From Treponema_C sp050937815 (lineage in GTDB: Bacteria > Spirochaetota > Spirochaetia > Treponematales > Treponemataceae): 60,210 nucleotides of DNA. The position numbers and the translations under genes were made by a program. The notes under the pieces are model-generated. The model made no database searches. It had not been told where the DNA came from and saw nothing but the letters and a program-made list of their open reading frames with translations. The stretch is taken from positions 1 to 60,210 of the forward strand of contig NZ_JACDIJ010000012.1 in assembly GCF_050937815.1 (NCBI RefSeq), given 5' to 3'. Of this stretch, positions 6,549-15,372 are shown in pieces (the stretch's first letter is position 1; every line of letters starts with the position of its first letter).

Positions 6549-8339
6549 ATGAAAAAATCATTATGTAAGCTCGGTATTGCGGTATTGATTGTGTTTTCTT
6601 TATTCTTTATTGCGTGTAAAGACGAAAACAAATTCAAAGCCGGTACCTATACCGGAGAAGGCTCGGGTATGGCCGGCCCCGTTACGGTAGAAGTAAAACT
6701 TTCGGAATCAAAAATCGAATCCGTTAGGGTTGTCAAACACAACGAAACGGCGGGAATCAGCGATCCGGCACTGGTAAAAATACCGGAACAAATTGTAGCC
6801 TTGCAAAAAACAAAGGTCGATGTAGTGGCCGGCTGCTCGATTACAAGCCGTGCAATTGCAGCGGGAACGGAAGCCGCTCTTAAAGCCGCCGGTGCGGATA
6901 TTGCAAAACTTAATAAAGCCGCTTCGGATGTAAAAAAGGCAAAAACGGCTTCCGAAGAAAAGCGCACGGATGTCGTTGTTGTGGGCAGCGGAGGAGCCGG
7001 TATTGCCGCCGCCCTTGCTGCGGCGGAAAACGGCGCAAAGGTTATTTTGCTTGAAAAAATGTCGTCGCTCGGCGGTGCTACACGGCTTTCCGGCGGTATA
7101 ATTCCGGCAGTAGGAACAAAGCAGCAAGTCGAAGCGGGAATCGCCGACAACAACGATTGGTTTGCACGGGATATTCTCCGTCCGAGTAATTACAGCGTAA
7201 GACAGGATCTTGTCTATACCGTTGTTGAAAATTCAAAGTCCCTGATAGAATGGATGGAATCGATGGGCTGCCGCTTTACGCTTGTTACAAACGCCCTGTA
7301 TTACGGTCAATCCAATTACAGAATGCATCGAAGCGAGGGGTCCGGAGCCGGAATGACCGAAACGCTCATAAAATATCTTGAAGGCGTTGGCGCCATTACG
7401 GTTATGCGCGAAACGGCGGGTACCGGTCTTATTACAAATAAAGCCGGCGAAGTTATCGGAGTTACCGCAAGCGACGGAAAAACCTCGTTTAACATTTATG
7501 CGAACAATACCGTCCTTGCCACTTCCGGATTCGGAGCAAACGACGCAATGTTAAAAGAATATATGCCTGAAGTCGCCGCAGCTTTTAAATATGTGGCTCC
7601 GGGAGCAACGGGCGAGGGCATTTTGTGGGGACAAAAACTCGGCGCCGCCGTTGCCAATATGAAAGCGTATCAGGGACATGCGTTTTTTAACGAACAAATT
7701 CGGAAATCGCTTTCACAGGGAATGGCCAATATGGGCGGTATTTTTGTAAATACAAACGGCGTACGTTTTACCAACGAATACGGCGGATATTCCGAATTGA
7801 CGCCGCATGTTTTGGCGCAGCCCGGACATTTTGCCTATTTGATTATCAATAAGGATATTGCAAATGCAACGTCCGCCTTTGCCGGATACAAAGAAAACGG
7901 TATTGTCGTTTCGGGAAATACCGCCGAAAGCTTGGCTGCGGAACTCGGTATCGATGCGGCCGCCCTTGCCGACACCTTTGAGCGCTACAAAGCTTCGATT
8001 AAGCGCGGCGAAGATGAATTTAATAAAACAAAGCTTCCCAAAAATTGGGACGGTCCGTATTATGCGATGAAAATAACGGGCGATTTACGCCATACGCAGG
8101 GCGGCTTGGTAACCGATATAGATACGCACGTTTTGAAAAAAGACGGTTCGGTTATTCAGGGTTTGTATGCGGCCGGCGGTTGTACCGAAGGTTTTGCAAG
8201 CACCGGCGGCGCCGCATATATGTCCGGCGACGGATTGCTGCAAGCTTTGATTTACGGACGCATAGCGGGAACCAAGGCTGCAACCGAAAAAAAAGGCAGT
8301 ATAAAAGCAACGGTTTGGCAAGGTCCTTCATCACGATAA
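6549..8339 (+). CDS. Secreted lipoprotein flavin reductase: FMN-binding domain plus FAD fumarate/urocanate-reductase-type domain
   Basis: Encodes 596 residues. The signal sequence ends in a lipobox-like FFIA-Cys23, so the enzyme should be anchored outside the cytoplasm. Residues ~30-110 are an FMN-binding domain with DVVAGCSITS, close to the ApbE flavinylation motif (D-x-x-S/A-G-A/C-T/S), so covalent FMN is likely. From ~residue 140, VVVVGSGGAGIAAALAA begins an FAD domain of the flavocytochrome-c fumarate/urocanate reductase family, continuing to a C-terminal GGCTEGFASTGGAAYMSGDG. Such enzymes reduce alkenes (fumarate, urocanate and similar) as terminal electron acceptors. The exact acceptor cannot be read here. 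No heme motif is seen, so electrons probably come through the FMN domain. Confidence 0.85.
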   Translation: MKKSLCKLGIAVLIVFSLFFIACKDENKFKAGTYTGEGSGMAGPVTVEVKLSESKIESVRVVKHNETAGISDPALVKIPEQIVALQKTKVDVVAGCSITSRAIAAGTEAALKAAGADIAKLNKAASDVKKAKTASEEKRTDVVVVGSGGAGIAAALAAAENGAKVILLEKMSSLGGATRLSGGIIPAVGTKQQVEAGIADNNDWFARDILRPSNYSVRQDLVYTVVENSKSLIEWMESMGCRFTLVTNALYYGQSNYRMHRSEGSGAGMTETLIKYLEGVGAITVMRETAGTGLITNKAGEVIGVTASDGKTSFNIYANNTVLATSGFGANDAMLKEYMPEVAAAFKYVAPGATGEGILWGQKLGAAVANMKAYQGHAFFNEQIRKSLSQGMANMGGIFVNTNGVRFTNEYGGYSELTPHVLAQPGHFAYLIINKDIANATSAFAGYKENGIVVSGNTAESLAAELGIDAAALADTFERYKASIKRGEDEFNKTKLPKNWDGPYYAMKITGDLRHTQGGLVTDIDTHVLKKDGSVIQGLYAAGGCTEGFASTGGAAYMSGDGLLQALIYGRIAGTKAATEKKGSIKATVWQGPSSR

Positions 8340-8381
8340 ATTTTTGCATATTCTAAACTGCCGTTTATCTTTACGGCAGCC

Positions 8382-8425
8382 GGGCTGTTTTAAAAGTAAT
8401 CGACTTTTAAAACAGCCCTTTTTTT
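8382..8425 (+). terminator. Strong Rho-independent terminator
   Basis: Perfect 16-bp stem GGGCTGTTTTAAAAGT (8382-8397) with its complement at 8403-8418, loop AATCG, followed by seven or more T. A small CTGCCG/CGGCAG hairpin (8358-8379) precedes it. Confidence 0.92.
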
Positions 8426-8476
8426 GTTGTTCTGCGGCATTTTTCGGAACAAAAGCTGTGAAAAAAATTAAATTTG

Positions 8477-8525
8477 TTGACAGCCGGTAAAAGCTGTCTT
8501 ATACTGGATAGGGACATACAGTATA
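8477..8525 (+). promoter_or_regulatory. Promoter with overlapping palindromic operator, upstream of the 2-enoate-reductase-type gene
   Basis: TTGACA (8477-8482), 17-base spacer, TATACT (8500-8505). The -10 is also the left arm of a perfect inverted repeat, TATACTG (8500-8506) and CAGTATA (8519-8525), separated by 12 bases and covering the expected transcription start. This geometry suits a dimeric repressor; the regulator is unknown. Confidence 0.75.
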
Positions 8526-8551
8526 ATTTTATCTAATACAGAGGACGAAAC

Positions 8552-10828
8552 ATGCACACAGATTCTCAAATTCAAAAACTTATTGACGGCTACGGCAGCT
8601 GGGTTCAGCAAGAGGGCGAAAACAAGGCGGGATCGAGCGGCGGAATGACTAAAAATCTGTTTCCGTATTCCGCAATTTTTTCACCGATTCAAATTAACCG
8701 CACAACGGTAAAAAACCGTGTGGTTATGGCTCCTATGGGCAACCTCGATATGGCCGAAGAAACGGGCCGCCCGAGTTCCAAAATGCTCGAATATTTTTTT
8801 GCACGTGCAAAGGGCGGCTGCGGTTTGTTGACTACCGGCTTGATTCCGATAAGCCACGGAGTGGATCCGACCGTTACCGAGCCGGATAAACTTTCAACCT
8901 TTCCGCGTATAGACCGCACGCGCACGGTTATGGCCGGCTGGCGCGATTTGGCGCAGGGCGTTCATGCTTTCGGAAGCCAAGTGTACGTTCAGCTGACGCC
9001 CGGCTTGGGACGGGTAGGGCCGCCTATGTGCGTTTTAACGCAAATGAAATTTCCCAAATCGGCTTCACTTAATCCGAACTTTTATCTTCCCGGCGTTCCC
9101 TGTTTTCCTTTGACGGACGCTCAGTTGGATAGAATCGTAAAAAACTGCGGTCAGGCGGCGGCCGATGCAAAGGCTTGTCTGCTCGACGGCGTGTACTTGC
9201 ACGGACACGAGGGCTATTTGCTTGAACAAATGACAAACCGCGCCTTTAACCGCAGAAAATTGGGTAAATACGCCGACCCGCAGCGCTTCGGAATCGAACT
9301 GGTTAAATCAATCAGAAAACGCGCCGGGGACCGTTACCCGATTATGTACCGCATCGACTTATCGCTTGCGTTAAACGAAACCTACGGCGCCGATATGAAA
9401 AAAATCAAGTCGCTTAAAAAGTTTACAAACGGCCGCTCGATTCGGGAAACCCTCAACTATATGGAAAACCTTATAAAAGCCGGCGTCGATATTTTCGACG
9501 TGGATTTGGGCTGTTACGATAACTGGTGGCTTCCCCATCCTCCGGCAAGTATGCCCGCAGGATGTTTTCTTGAAGTATCCGAAATCGTTAAAAAGCACTT
9601 TAAAGAAAAGGGTATTCTTTCCAATGCGGGCGTTCCCGTTCCCGTCGTTGCGGTCGGAAAGCTCGGCTATCCCGACATTGCCGAAAAAGCGCTGCGCGAC
9701 GGTATGTGCGATATGGTTATGCTCGGCCGCCCGCTTTTGGCCGACGAAAACTGGTGCAATAAAGCCTATGCCGGCGATGTGGAAAGCATACGCCCCTGTA
9801 TCGGCTGTCAGGAAGGCTGTATCAATGAGTTTATCGAAGGCGGCCACCCGCAATGCGCCGTTAATGCCCGTACCGGTTTTGAGGATGTGTTTCCCCTTCA
9901 TATGCCTAAAACGGATGCGCCGAAAAAAATCGGTGTCATAGGCGGCGGACCGGGCGGAATCGTCTTTGCGCTTAACGCATTGGAACGCGGCCACCGTGTA
10001 GATTTGATTGAAGCTTCGGACAAACTCGGAGGCCGCATTATTCCCGGTTCCGCTCCCAAAATCAAATACGATATACGCAACTATTTGGATTATCTTCGCG
10101 CCGCGGTACAAAAAGCCGAAAAAAAAGAAGGCTTTAAGCTTTTGCTCAACCAAAAAGCGTCCGCCGAATGGATAAAAAAACAAAACTACGATACGGTCGT
10201 ATGCGCTTACGGAACAACGGATGTCGTGCCTCCCTTTGAGGGCTTCGATTCGGTGAAAAGCGTTCAAGCGGTCGATTTGCTTGTAAAACCGGAACTGCTC
10301 GGCGATGCGAAAAAAATCGTGATTGTCGGCGGCGGTGTTGTCGGCTGCGAAACCGCATATTGGCTCGCATACGAACACGGAAAATCGGTATCGGTTGTCG
10401 AAATGCTTCCCCATATGATGCAGGGAGCTTGTACGGCAAACAGGGGACATCTTTTGCACTATATGAAAGAAAAAAACGTTTCTTTGTATAATTGCGCAAA
10501 GGTTGTGTCTTTCGGTAAAAATTGCGTAAACATTATTAAAAACGTTTCCGCAGGCGTTCCCGATCCCTTTAATACATGGGAACCGATTTTGCCGCCGAAC
10601 ATCGATAACCCGTTTGCAAAAAAAATCGACGAGCGCAAAACAAAGGACATGAGCCTTGAAGCCGATTTGGTTATTCTTGCCCTCGGAGGTAAGGCGGACC
10701 ACTCTTTATTTTTTGAACTGCAAAAAGAGCGCGCCGCCAAAGAAATATACAATATCGGAGACAGTTATGCCGCAGGCCGCGTTCTTGAAGCCGCCCGCGC
10801 CGCATACCGGTTGGCTTTAAGAATTTGA
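8552..10828 (+). CDS. Old-Yellow-Enzyme-type NADH:flavin oxidoreductase (2-enoate reductase / dienoyl-CoA reductase family)
   Basis: Encodes 758 residues. Residues ~40-410 form the FMN-binding TIM barrel (KNRVVMAPMGN near the start; LLDGVYLHGHEGYLLEQMTN in mid-barrel). A C-x2-C-x3-C-x11-C cluster motif (CIGCQEGC...QC, around residue 415-435) binds a 4Fe-4S cluster. An FAD dinucleotide fold (GVIGGGPGGIVFA) and an NAD(P)H fold (IVIVGGGVVGCETAYWLA) follow. This is the layout of 2-enoate reductase, 2,4-dienoyl-CoA reductase and BaiCD-like enzymes, which reduce alpha,beta-unsaturated acids or CoA thioesters. It is longer than most members by an N-terminal extension and an internal segment. It lies directly before the dehydratase cluster, whose enoyl-CoA products it might reduce, but the linkage is inference. 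Confidence 0.85.
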   Translation: MHTDSQIQKLIDGYGSWVQQEGENKAGSSGGMTKNLFPYSAIFSPIQINRTTVKNRVVMAPMGNLDMAEETGRPSSKMLEYFFARAKGGCGLLTTGLIPISHGVDPTVTEPDKLSTFPRIDRTRTVMAGWRDLAQGVHAFGSQVYVQLTPGLGRVGPPMCVLTQMKFPKSASLNPNFYLPGVPCFPLTDAQLDRIVKNCGQAAADAKACLLDGVYLHGHEGYLLEQMTNRAFNRRKLGKYADPQRFGIELVKSIRKRAGDRYPIMYRIDLSLALNETYGADMKKIKSLKKFTNGRSIRETLNYMENLIKAGVDIFDVDLGCYDNWWLPHPPASMPAGCFLEVSEIVKKHFKEKGILSNAGVPVPVVAVGKLGYPDIAEKALRDGMCDMVMLGRPLLADENWCNKAYAGDVESIRPCIGCQEGCINEFIEGGHPQCAVNARTGFEDVFPLHMPKTDAPKKIGVIGGGPGGIVFALNALERGHRVDLIEASDKLGGRIIPGSAPKIKYDIRNYLDYLRAAVQKAEKKEGFKLLLNQKASAEWIKKQNYDTVVCAYGTTDVVPPFEGFDSVKSVQAVDLLVKPELLGDAKKIVIVGGGVVGCETAYWLAYEHGKSVSVVEMLPHMMQGACTANRGHLLHYMKEKNVSLYNCAKVVSFGKNCVNIIKNVSAGVPDPFNTWEPILPPNIDNPFAKKIDERKTKDMSLEADLVILALGGKADHSLFFELQKERAAKEIYNIGDSYAAGRVLEAARAAYRLALRI

Positions 10829-10928
10829 CATTTAAAAAACGGCCGCCGTTAAAAAGCGGGATGAACCCGCAGCAGCGGTTTTACATACGGGAGCTGTGAA
10901 AAAGACCGTGTTTTTTTACAACTCCCGT
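10825..10928 (+). promoter_or_regulatory. Candidate promoter and strong leader hairpins before the cooC-like gene
   Basis: TTGACA (10825-10830) overlaps the stop codon of the upstream gene; an 18-base spacer leads to a weak TTAAAA. The leader contains GCGGG/CCCGC (10856-10870). It also has a long hairpin, 10887-10903 with 10912-10928, of about 17 pairs including one mismatch and one G-U pair, with a T run inside its right arm. It may act as an attenuator; not demonstrated. Confidence 0.4.
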
Positions 10929-10957
10929 GCGCGGCCGATATAAGAGGAAATGATTTC

Positions 10958-11725
10958 ATGGAGAAAAAAAATGCACTTATTATCGCCGTTGCCGGGAAGG
11001 GCGGTGTCGGTAAAACCTCCGTTTCCGCCAATATTGTCCGTTGTTTAGTCGATGCGTTTCCCGATAAAAGAATTTTGGCTATAGATGCCGACCCTGCGGT
11101 GGGCTTGGCGACCGCTTTGGGTATAGAGCCGCGTATGACAATCGACGATATACGGAAAAATATTGTTGAAAATGTTGCAGGCGGCAATACAAAAGAAGCT
11201 ATAGAGCTTCTCGGCGAAGTTCGCTATAGAATTTACGATGCCCTTGTTGAAAAAGACGGCTTTTCTTTTATTGCCGTCGGCCGTCCCGAATCGGAGGGCT
11301 GTTATTGTAAAATCAACGGCTATTTAAAAGAGGTTATAACCTTATTGTCCGAGCAATTCGACTATGTAGTTATAGACGGGGAAGCCGGAATCGAACAAAT
11401 CAACCGCCGAGTTATGGAAAAAGTTTCTCATCTTATTCTCGTTACCGATCCGAGTAAAAAAGGCACTCAGGTTATTCAAACCATCAAAACGGTTGCAGAT
11501 GAGCTGGTTATGTACAAAGATATTGCCGTTATCGTAAACCGTATTTCCGACCTTTCTTTAAAAGACTTTATCGATACCGGCGGAATAAGAATTCTGTCGT
11601 ATATACAAAGCGATAATAATTTAGCCTTATGCGATATTAAGGGACAAAGCGTTTTTAATCTTCCGTCCGACAGTTTGATTGTCTGCGGTGTAAAAAAGGC
11701 GCTGCAAAATATGAATATTCTTTAA
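10958..11725 (+). CDS. CooC-like nickel-insertion-type ATPase (MinD/ParA family)
   Basis: Encodes 255 residues. The deviant Walker A AGKGGVGKTS is at residues 12-21, an ADPAVGL switch near 44-50, and VVIDGEAGIEQ as the second acidic motif. A Cys-X-Cys pair (GCYC, Cys115 and Cys117) matches the metal-binding CXC of CooC proteins, which deliver nickel to carbon monoxide dehydrogenase. It opens a run of ten closely spaced rightward genes; the next starts 13 bases after its stop with an AGGAGGAGG site. No CODH catalytic subunit is present in the window, so its client may be the ACS-like protein at 15533 or the dehydratase-family proteins. Metal and client are inferred. Confidence 0.85.
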   Translation: MEKKNALIIAVAGKGGVGKTSVSANIVRCLVDAFPDKRILAIDADPAVGLATALGIEPRMTIDDIRKNIVENVAGGNTKEAIELLGEVRYRIYDALVEKDGFSFIAVGRPESEGCYCKINGYLKEVITLLSEQFDYVVIDGEAGIEQINRRVMEKVSHLILVTDPSKKGTQVIQTIKTVADELVMYKDIAVIVNRISDLSLKDFIDTGGIRILSYIQSDNNLALCDIKGQSVFNLPSDSLIVCGVKKALQNMNIL

Positions 11726-11738
11726 AGGAGGAGGCGGG

Positions 11739-12935
11739 ATGAAAGACCTGAAGCATTTGATATATTTTGAAAAATTGTTGGAAGACACGCATAACGAACT
11801 TATCCGGCAGGCAAAAAAGGACGGTAAACTTATGATAGGCTATACCTGCTATCATATGCCGGAGGTTGTTTTGAATGTCGATAACTGCGTTTCAATACGA
11901 ATGAGGGCGCCCAATACCGGAGCTATGGATATTGCTTCGTATTATATGTCGAACTATACGTGCGAATTTTGCCGTGCGATTTTGGAACGCGCCTTTGAAG
12001 GCGGTTTTAATTTTTTGGATGCTTTTTGCGCGGTAGATGCATGCGCGATGATGAACCGTATGGCCGAAAATTTGGAATTGCTCAACCTTGTTTCAAACGA
12101 TAAATTCTTTGTTACCCATGCGGATATTCCCTACAAGGTTGCGGATTACAGCGTGGAACATCATATGGTGCAAATACGCAAACGTATACTTGAAAAACTG
12201 CATTCGGTTTACGGTGTCGATATTTCCGATGCCGCGCTGCGCGATGCGGTTAACAGGCATAACGAAATATGCCGTATTATTACGGAAATATCGGAATTGC
12301 GTAAACTTGAAAATCCGCCGATTACCGGCTATGAATTTCACGTATTGACTATGGCGACGTATTGCTGCCCCAAGTATTTGCTGCTCGATAAATTGCGCGA
12401 AACCTTGGACGAAATAAAAAACAGACAGGTTGACGATAAACCCTGGTACCGCGCCCGCGTTGTGTTGGTCGGAAGCGAAGTGGACGACTTAACCTTAACA
12501 AAGTTGATAGAAGACTGCGGCGTTATGGTTGTTGCCGACCGCTATTGCTTCGGTGCAATTCCGGGGCGCGAAGTTATAGAATTAAACGATTCCGAAGATG
12601 TTCTTACGCAAATTTGCCGGCACTATCTTGAAACAAGCGAATGCCCGCGCTTTATGAGCAGCGACAAGGTTCAGCAGCGATTTAAAACGGCGGATACGCT
12701 TTTAAAAGAATACAATGCCGAAGGCATAATTTATGAGCAAATTAAATTTTGCGATTTTTGGGGATTTGAGCGTGCGTTGGCAAGCCATGTACTCACTAAA
12801 GATTTCGGCCGCAACGTATTGTCGATCGACCGTCCTTATGTATCAAGGACTTCCGGACAGCTTCGGACAAGAATACAAGCCTTTGTTGAAAGTCTTGAAA
12901 TTAAGAGAATTCAAAAAGAAAGCGAGGGAGCGTAA
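11739..12935 (+). CDS. 2-hydroxyacyl-CoA dehydratase-family subunit, short chain, copy 1 (HgdB/BcrB-like)
   Basis: Encodes 398 residues, normal for HgdB-type subunits. Cys37 (GYTCYHMPE), Cys75/Cys78 (YTCEFCRA), Cys102 (DACAMM) and a late Cys (KFCDFWG) include the set expected to hold an Fe-S cluster. Cys37, 75, 102 and the late Cys are kept in its paralogue at 16335; Cys78 is Ser there. A conserved VGSEVDD and IEDCGVMVVADRYCFG region follows. Such proteins work as pairs that, once charged with an electron by the ATP-driven activator, dehydrate 2-hydroxyacyl-CoA or reduce related compounds. Overlaps the next gene by one base (TAATG), implying translational coupling. Confidence 0.85.
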   Translation: MKDLKHLIYFEKLLEDTHNELIRQAKKDGKLMIGYTCYHMPEVVLNVDNCVSIRMRAPNTGAMDIASYYMSNYTCEFCRAILERAFEGGFNFLDAFCAVDACAMMNRMAENLELLNLVSNDKFFVTHADIPYKVADYSVEHHMVQIRKRILEKLHSVYGVDISDAALRDAVNRHNEICRIITEISELRKLENPPITGYEFHVLTMATYCCPKYLLLDKLRETLDEIKNRQVDDKPWYRARVVLVGSEVDDLTLTKLIEDCGVMVVADRYCFGAIPGREVIELNDSEDVLTQICRHYLETSECPRFMSSDKVQQRFKTADTLLKEYNAEGIIYEQIKFCDFWGFERALASHVLTKDFGRNVLSIDRPYVSRTSGQLRTRIQAFVESLEIKRIQKESEGA

Positions 12936-14515
12936 TGGAAAAACAAAGATTTAAGCAAAGCTTTTGGGATTGGCTTAGCTACGGCGACCGAAGGCTGGGA
13001 GTATTGTATAAAGAAGGCCGAATGGCATTTATCCGGCGTGAATGGCGGGGTGTAAAAAGTACCTTTATAGATTATATAAATTGGCTTAAATTGTGGGGAG
13101 TATTGATCGGCTTTACAATGAGGGCGCCCATTCCCATCGCCCGGGCTTTTTTTAAGTACCGCTGGCTTGCATCCTATTTATCGGTACCCGCCTTTGTAGA
13201 CAGAAACTCAATGGGTTTGCGCGGCGGTCATCTTTCCATTTGCCATATCAATTTCAGAACGATTATAGCGCAGGGAACGATTTATATTGCCAATTTAATA
13301 AAAGCCGATAAAACGCTGGGAAAAAACAAGCGGCTTTCGCGCAAAATGGTATTGTTCGATGAAATGACCATGTCGCAAATTATGGCGGGCTTTCCCGATT
13401 TGGTAGGAGTTCCCTATCAGCTTATGCCGGTTTTTTTGGTTTCGGAAATAGATCAGCTGTCCTGTATTCCGTATATAGACGCCATTGAAAGTTACGGCTT
13501 GCCCTCCGATACCTGCCCCGTTCCGACCAGCGAAGCCGGTGCGGCCGTTTTGGACGCTTACCCTCCCTGCGGCGCATGCTTTATTTCGAGTACGATGCCC
13601 TGCGACGGAAGCGTCATGGCGTCGGCCTTTCAAGAGCGTAATTTGGAAATTCCCGTGTTTCCTCTTTCATTTCCGGTGCGCTATCGGGATGAAGAAACCT
13701 TGCAATATGCCGTTGAAGACGTAAAAAAATGTATCGAATTTATCGAAAATTGTACCGGTGCGAAGTTTAATTGGGATGCATACTTTAAAAATATAGCCCG
13801 CTTTAACAAAGAAAACATCATGGAACAGGAACGCTGGGAAATCAATAAAACGAATTGCCCGGTGGTTACCGGTTCTTCCCTCAGCTTGTTTAGAGAATTT
13901 GCATATCAAATAGAAGGCGGCTTGGGTGAACCTACGTACAAATCTTATCAAAAAGCCAATAAGATTATGTACAATATTCATAAAAAGAAAACAACCTTCG
14001 GCCGGCAAACCCGATTCCGCGGTATCGTTTGGAGCTGTCCGTCCCACTACTATGCAAACTTTTCAACTTGGCTGCAATGCTGCTGGGGTATTACCGTATT
14101 GGTCGACATGGAAGCACTGAATTTTACAAAGCAGCTCGATGTGCAGGATAAGGATGAAGCATTCCGCGATTTGGCGCGATTGTACGAGCGGATGGTTATG
14201 CGGAAGCATACAAACGGCGGTTATGAAAACGTGTTGCCCGAATTGTGGAGAATGGTTGAAGAATTCAAAGTGGACATTGTTATTATGTATCAGCATGTTG
14301 CCTGCAAAACTATGGTAGGTCTTCAAGGTTTGTTCGACGAACAAGCCAGAGAACGGGGAATACACCTTATTTGGGTTCCCCACGATTTGATGGATCCGCG
14401 TACCGTTTCCCGCCGTGAAATGCGCGAAAGCGTAAACCGGTATATGCAGTCCGTTATGCAAGCCGAACCTGTAGACCCGAGTCTTATGGATATTGAAGAC
14501 AGTGCGACATGGTAA
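12935..14515 (+). CDS. 2-hydroxyacyl-CoA dehydratase-family subunit, long chain, copy 1
   Basis: Encodes 526 residues, noticeably longer than usual HgdA-type chains. A basic, aromatic N-terminal region of about 100 residues (including WLKLWGVLIGFTMRAPIPIA, which is hydrophobic) comes before the family core. Cysteines occur in SDTCPVPTSEAG, PPCGACFISS, MPCDGS, WSCPSHYY, LQCCWGI and HVACKTM; those in DTC, GAC, MPCDGS, CWGI and ACK recur in the paralogue at 17534. The C-terminus has HDLMDPRTVSRREMRE. It is probably the partner of the preceding short chain. The N-terminal hydrophobic patch could allow contact with the membrane or with the small membrane protein encoded downstream; that is inference. 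Confidence 0.82.
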   Translation: MEKQRFKQSFWDWLSYGDRRLGVLYKEGRMAFIRREWRGVKSTFIDYINWLKLWGVLIGFTMRAPIPIARAFFKYRWLASYLSVPAFVDRNSMGLRGGHLSICHINFRTIIAQGTIYIANLIKADKTLGKNKRLSRKMVLFDEMTMSQIMAGFPDLVGVPYQLMPVFLVSEIDQLSCIPYIDAIESYGLPSDTCPVPTSEAGAAVLDAYPPCGACFISSTMPCDGSVMASAFQERNLEIPVFPLSFPVRYRDEETLQYAVEDVKKCIEFIENCTGAKFNWDAYFKNIARFNKENIMEQERWEINKTNCPVVTGSSLSLFREFAYQIEGGLGEPTYKSYQKANKIMYNIHKKKTTFGRQTRFRGIVWSCPSHYYANFSTWLQCCWGITVLVDMEALNFTKQLDVQDKDEAFRDLARLYERMVMRKHTNGGYENVLPELWRMVEEFKVDIVIMYQHVACKTMVGLQGLFDEQARERGIHLIWVPHDLMDPRTVSRREMRESVNRYMQSVMQAEPVDPSLMDIEDSATW

Positions 14516-14544
14516 AATATATGCATTTATTTTAGGAGGATTAT

Positions 14545-15372
14545 ATGAGTAAATATTATTTTGCAGGTTGTGATGTCGGTTCAACGTATACTAAATGCGT
14601 AGTTTTGGACGAAACGGGTAAAATATTGGCGCATACGACTCAAAGAAGCAAAATGAATGCCGAAGCGTCCGCCAAAATGGCTATGGAAGAAGTTCTTGCA
14701 AATATTCCCGAACTTAAAACGGCCGAAGATTTAACGTATTTAATCGGAACGGGATACGGAAGAAACAAAGTACCGTTTGCCGATGAAAACATTTCCGAAA
14801 TAAGCTGCCATGCGATGGGTGTTCATGTTACGAATCCCGACGTAAAGGCCATAATCGATATAGGCGGGCAGGACGTAAAAGGGATAGCCATCGATAAAGA
14901 CGGAACGGTTAAAAACTTTGCCATGAACGATAAATGTGCAGCCGGTACGGGGCGCTTTTATGAAGCGATGGCAAACGCTTTTGAAATGACCCTGAGCGAA
15001 TTTTCAAAATTATCGCTTAATGCGCAAAACGTTATTCCGATAACCGCGCAATGCACCGTGTTTGCCGAAAGCGAAGTTATTACATTGGTCGGCGAAGGAA
15101 AACCGATGGATGAAATCGCTGCGGGCATACAAATGGCCGTTGCAAAACGCTGTTTTGTTATGGCAAAAAAAGCCGGAGCTGTTGACAGTATAACGCTGAC
15201 CGGCGGCTGTGCAAAAAACATCGGTCTTAAAAAGGCGATAGAACACGTATTAAAACTGAAAGTTGTCGAGCTGGATACCGACCCCCAATTGATGGGCGCG
15301 CTCGGAGCGGCCGAATTTGCACGACAAAAAGGCATGGCCGCGCTTTCCAAAAAGATAAAGGAGGCATCCTAA
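14545..15372 (+). CDS. hgdC: 2-hydroxyacyl-CoA dehydratase activator ATPase (BcrAD/BadFG, HgdC-like)
   Basis: Encodes 275 residues, full length for HgdC. It has the ASKHA ATPase fold: DVGSTYTK (phosphate 1) at 10-17, DIGGQDVK at 105-112, and LTGGCAKNIGL near the C-terminus. Cys131 (KCAAGTGRF) and Cys170 (AQCTVFAESE) are 39 residues apart, the spacing of the two cysteines that hold the dimer-bridging 4Fe-4S cluster in Acidaminococcus HgdC. It hydrolyses ATP to inject a low-potential electron into the dehydratase. Only one activator is present for two dehydratase pairs, so it probably serves both. Good ribosome site TAGGAGG. Its TAA overlaps the next ATG. Confidence 0.9.
   Translation: MSKYYFAGCDVGSTYTKCVVLDETGKILAHTTQRSKMNAEASAKMAMEEVLANIPELKTAEDLTYLIGTGYGRNKVPFADENISEISCHAMGVHVTNPDVKAIIDIGGQDVKGIAIDKDGTVKNFAMNDKCAAGTGRFYEAMANAFEMTLSEFSKLSLNAQNVIPITAQCTVFAESEVITLVGEGKPMDEIAAGIQMAVAKRCFVMAKKAGAVDSITLTGGCAKNIGLKKAIEHVLKLKVVELDTDPQLMGALGAAEFARQKGMAALSKKIKEAS

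Noticed and set aside
9371..10702. 443-residue open frame on the minus strand
   Set aside because: It lies antisense within the 2-enoate-reductase-type gene, is low in recognisable motifs and follows the codon bias of the sense gene.
10958..11725. Chromosome-partition ParA/MinD
   Set aside because: The Walker motif is shared, but the CXC pair and neighbourhood fit CooC; no ParB or parS-like sequence is nearby.
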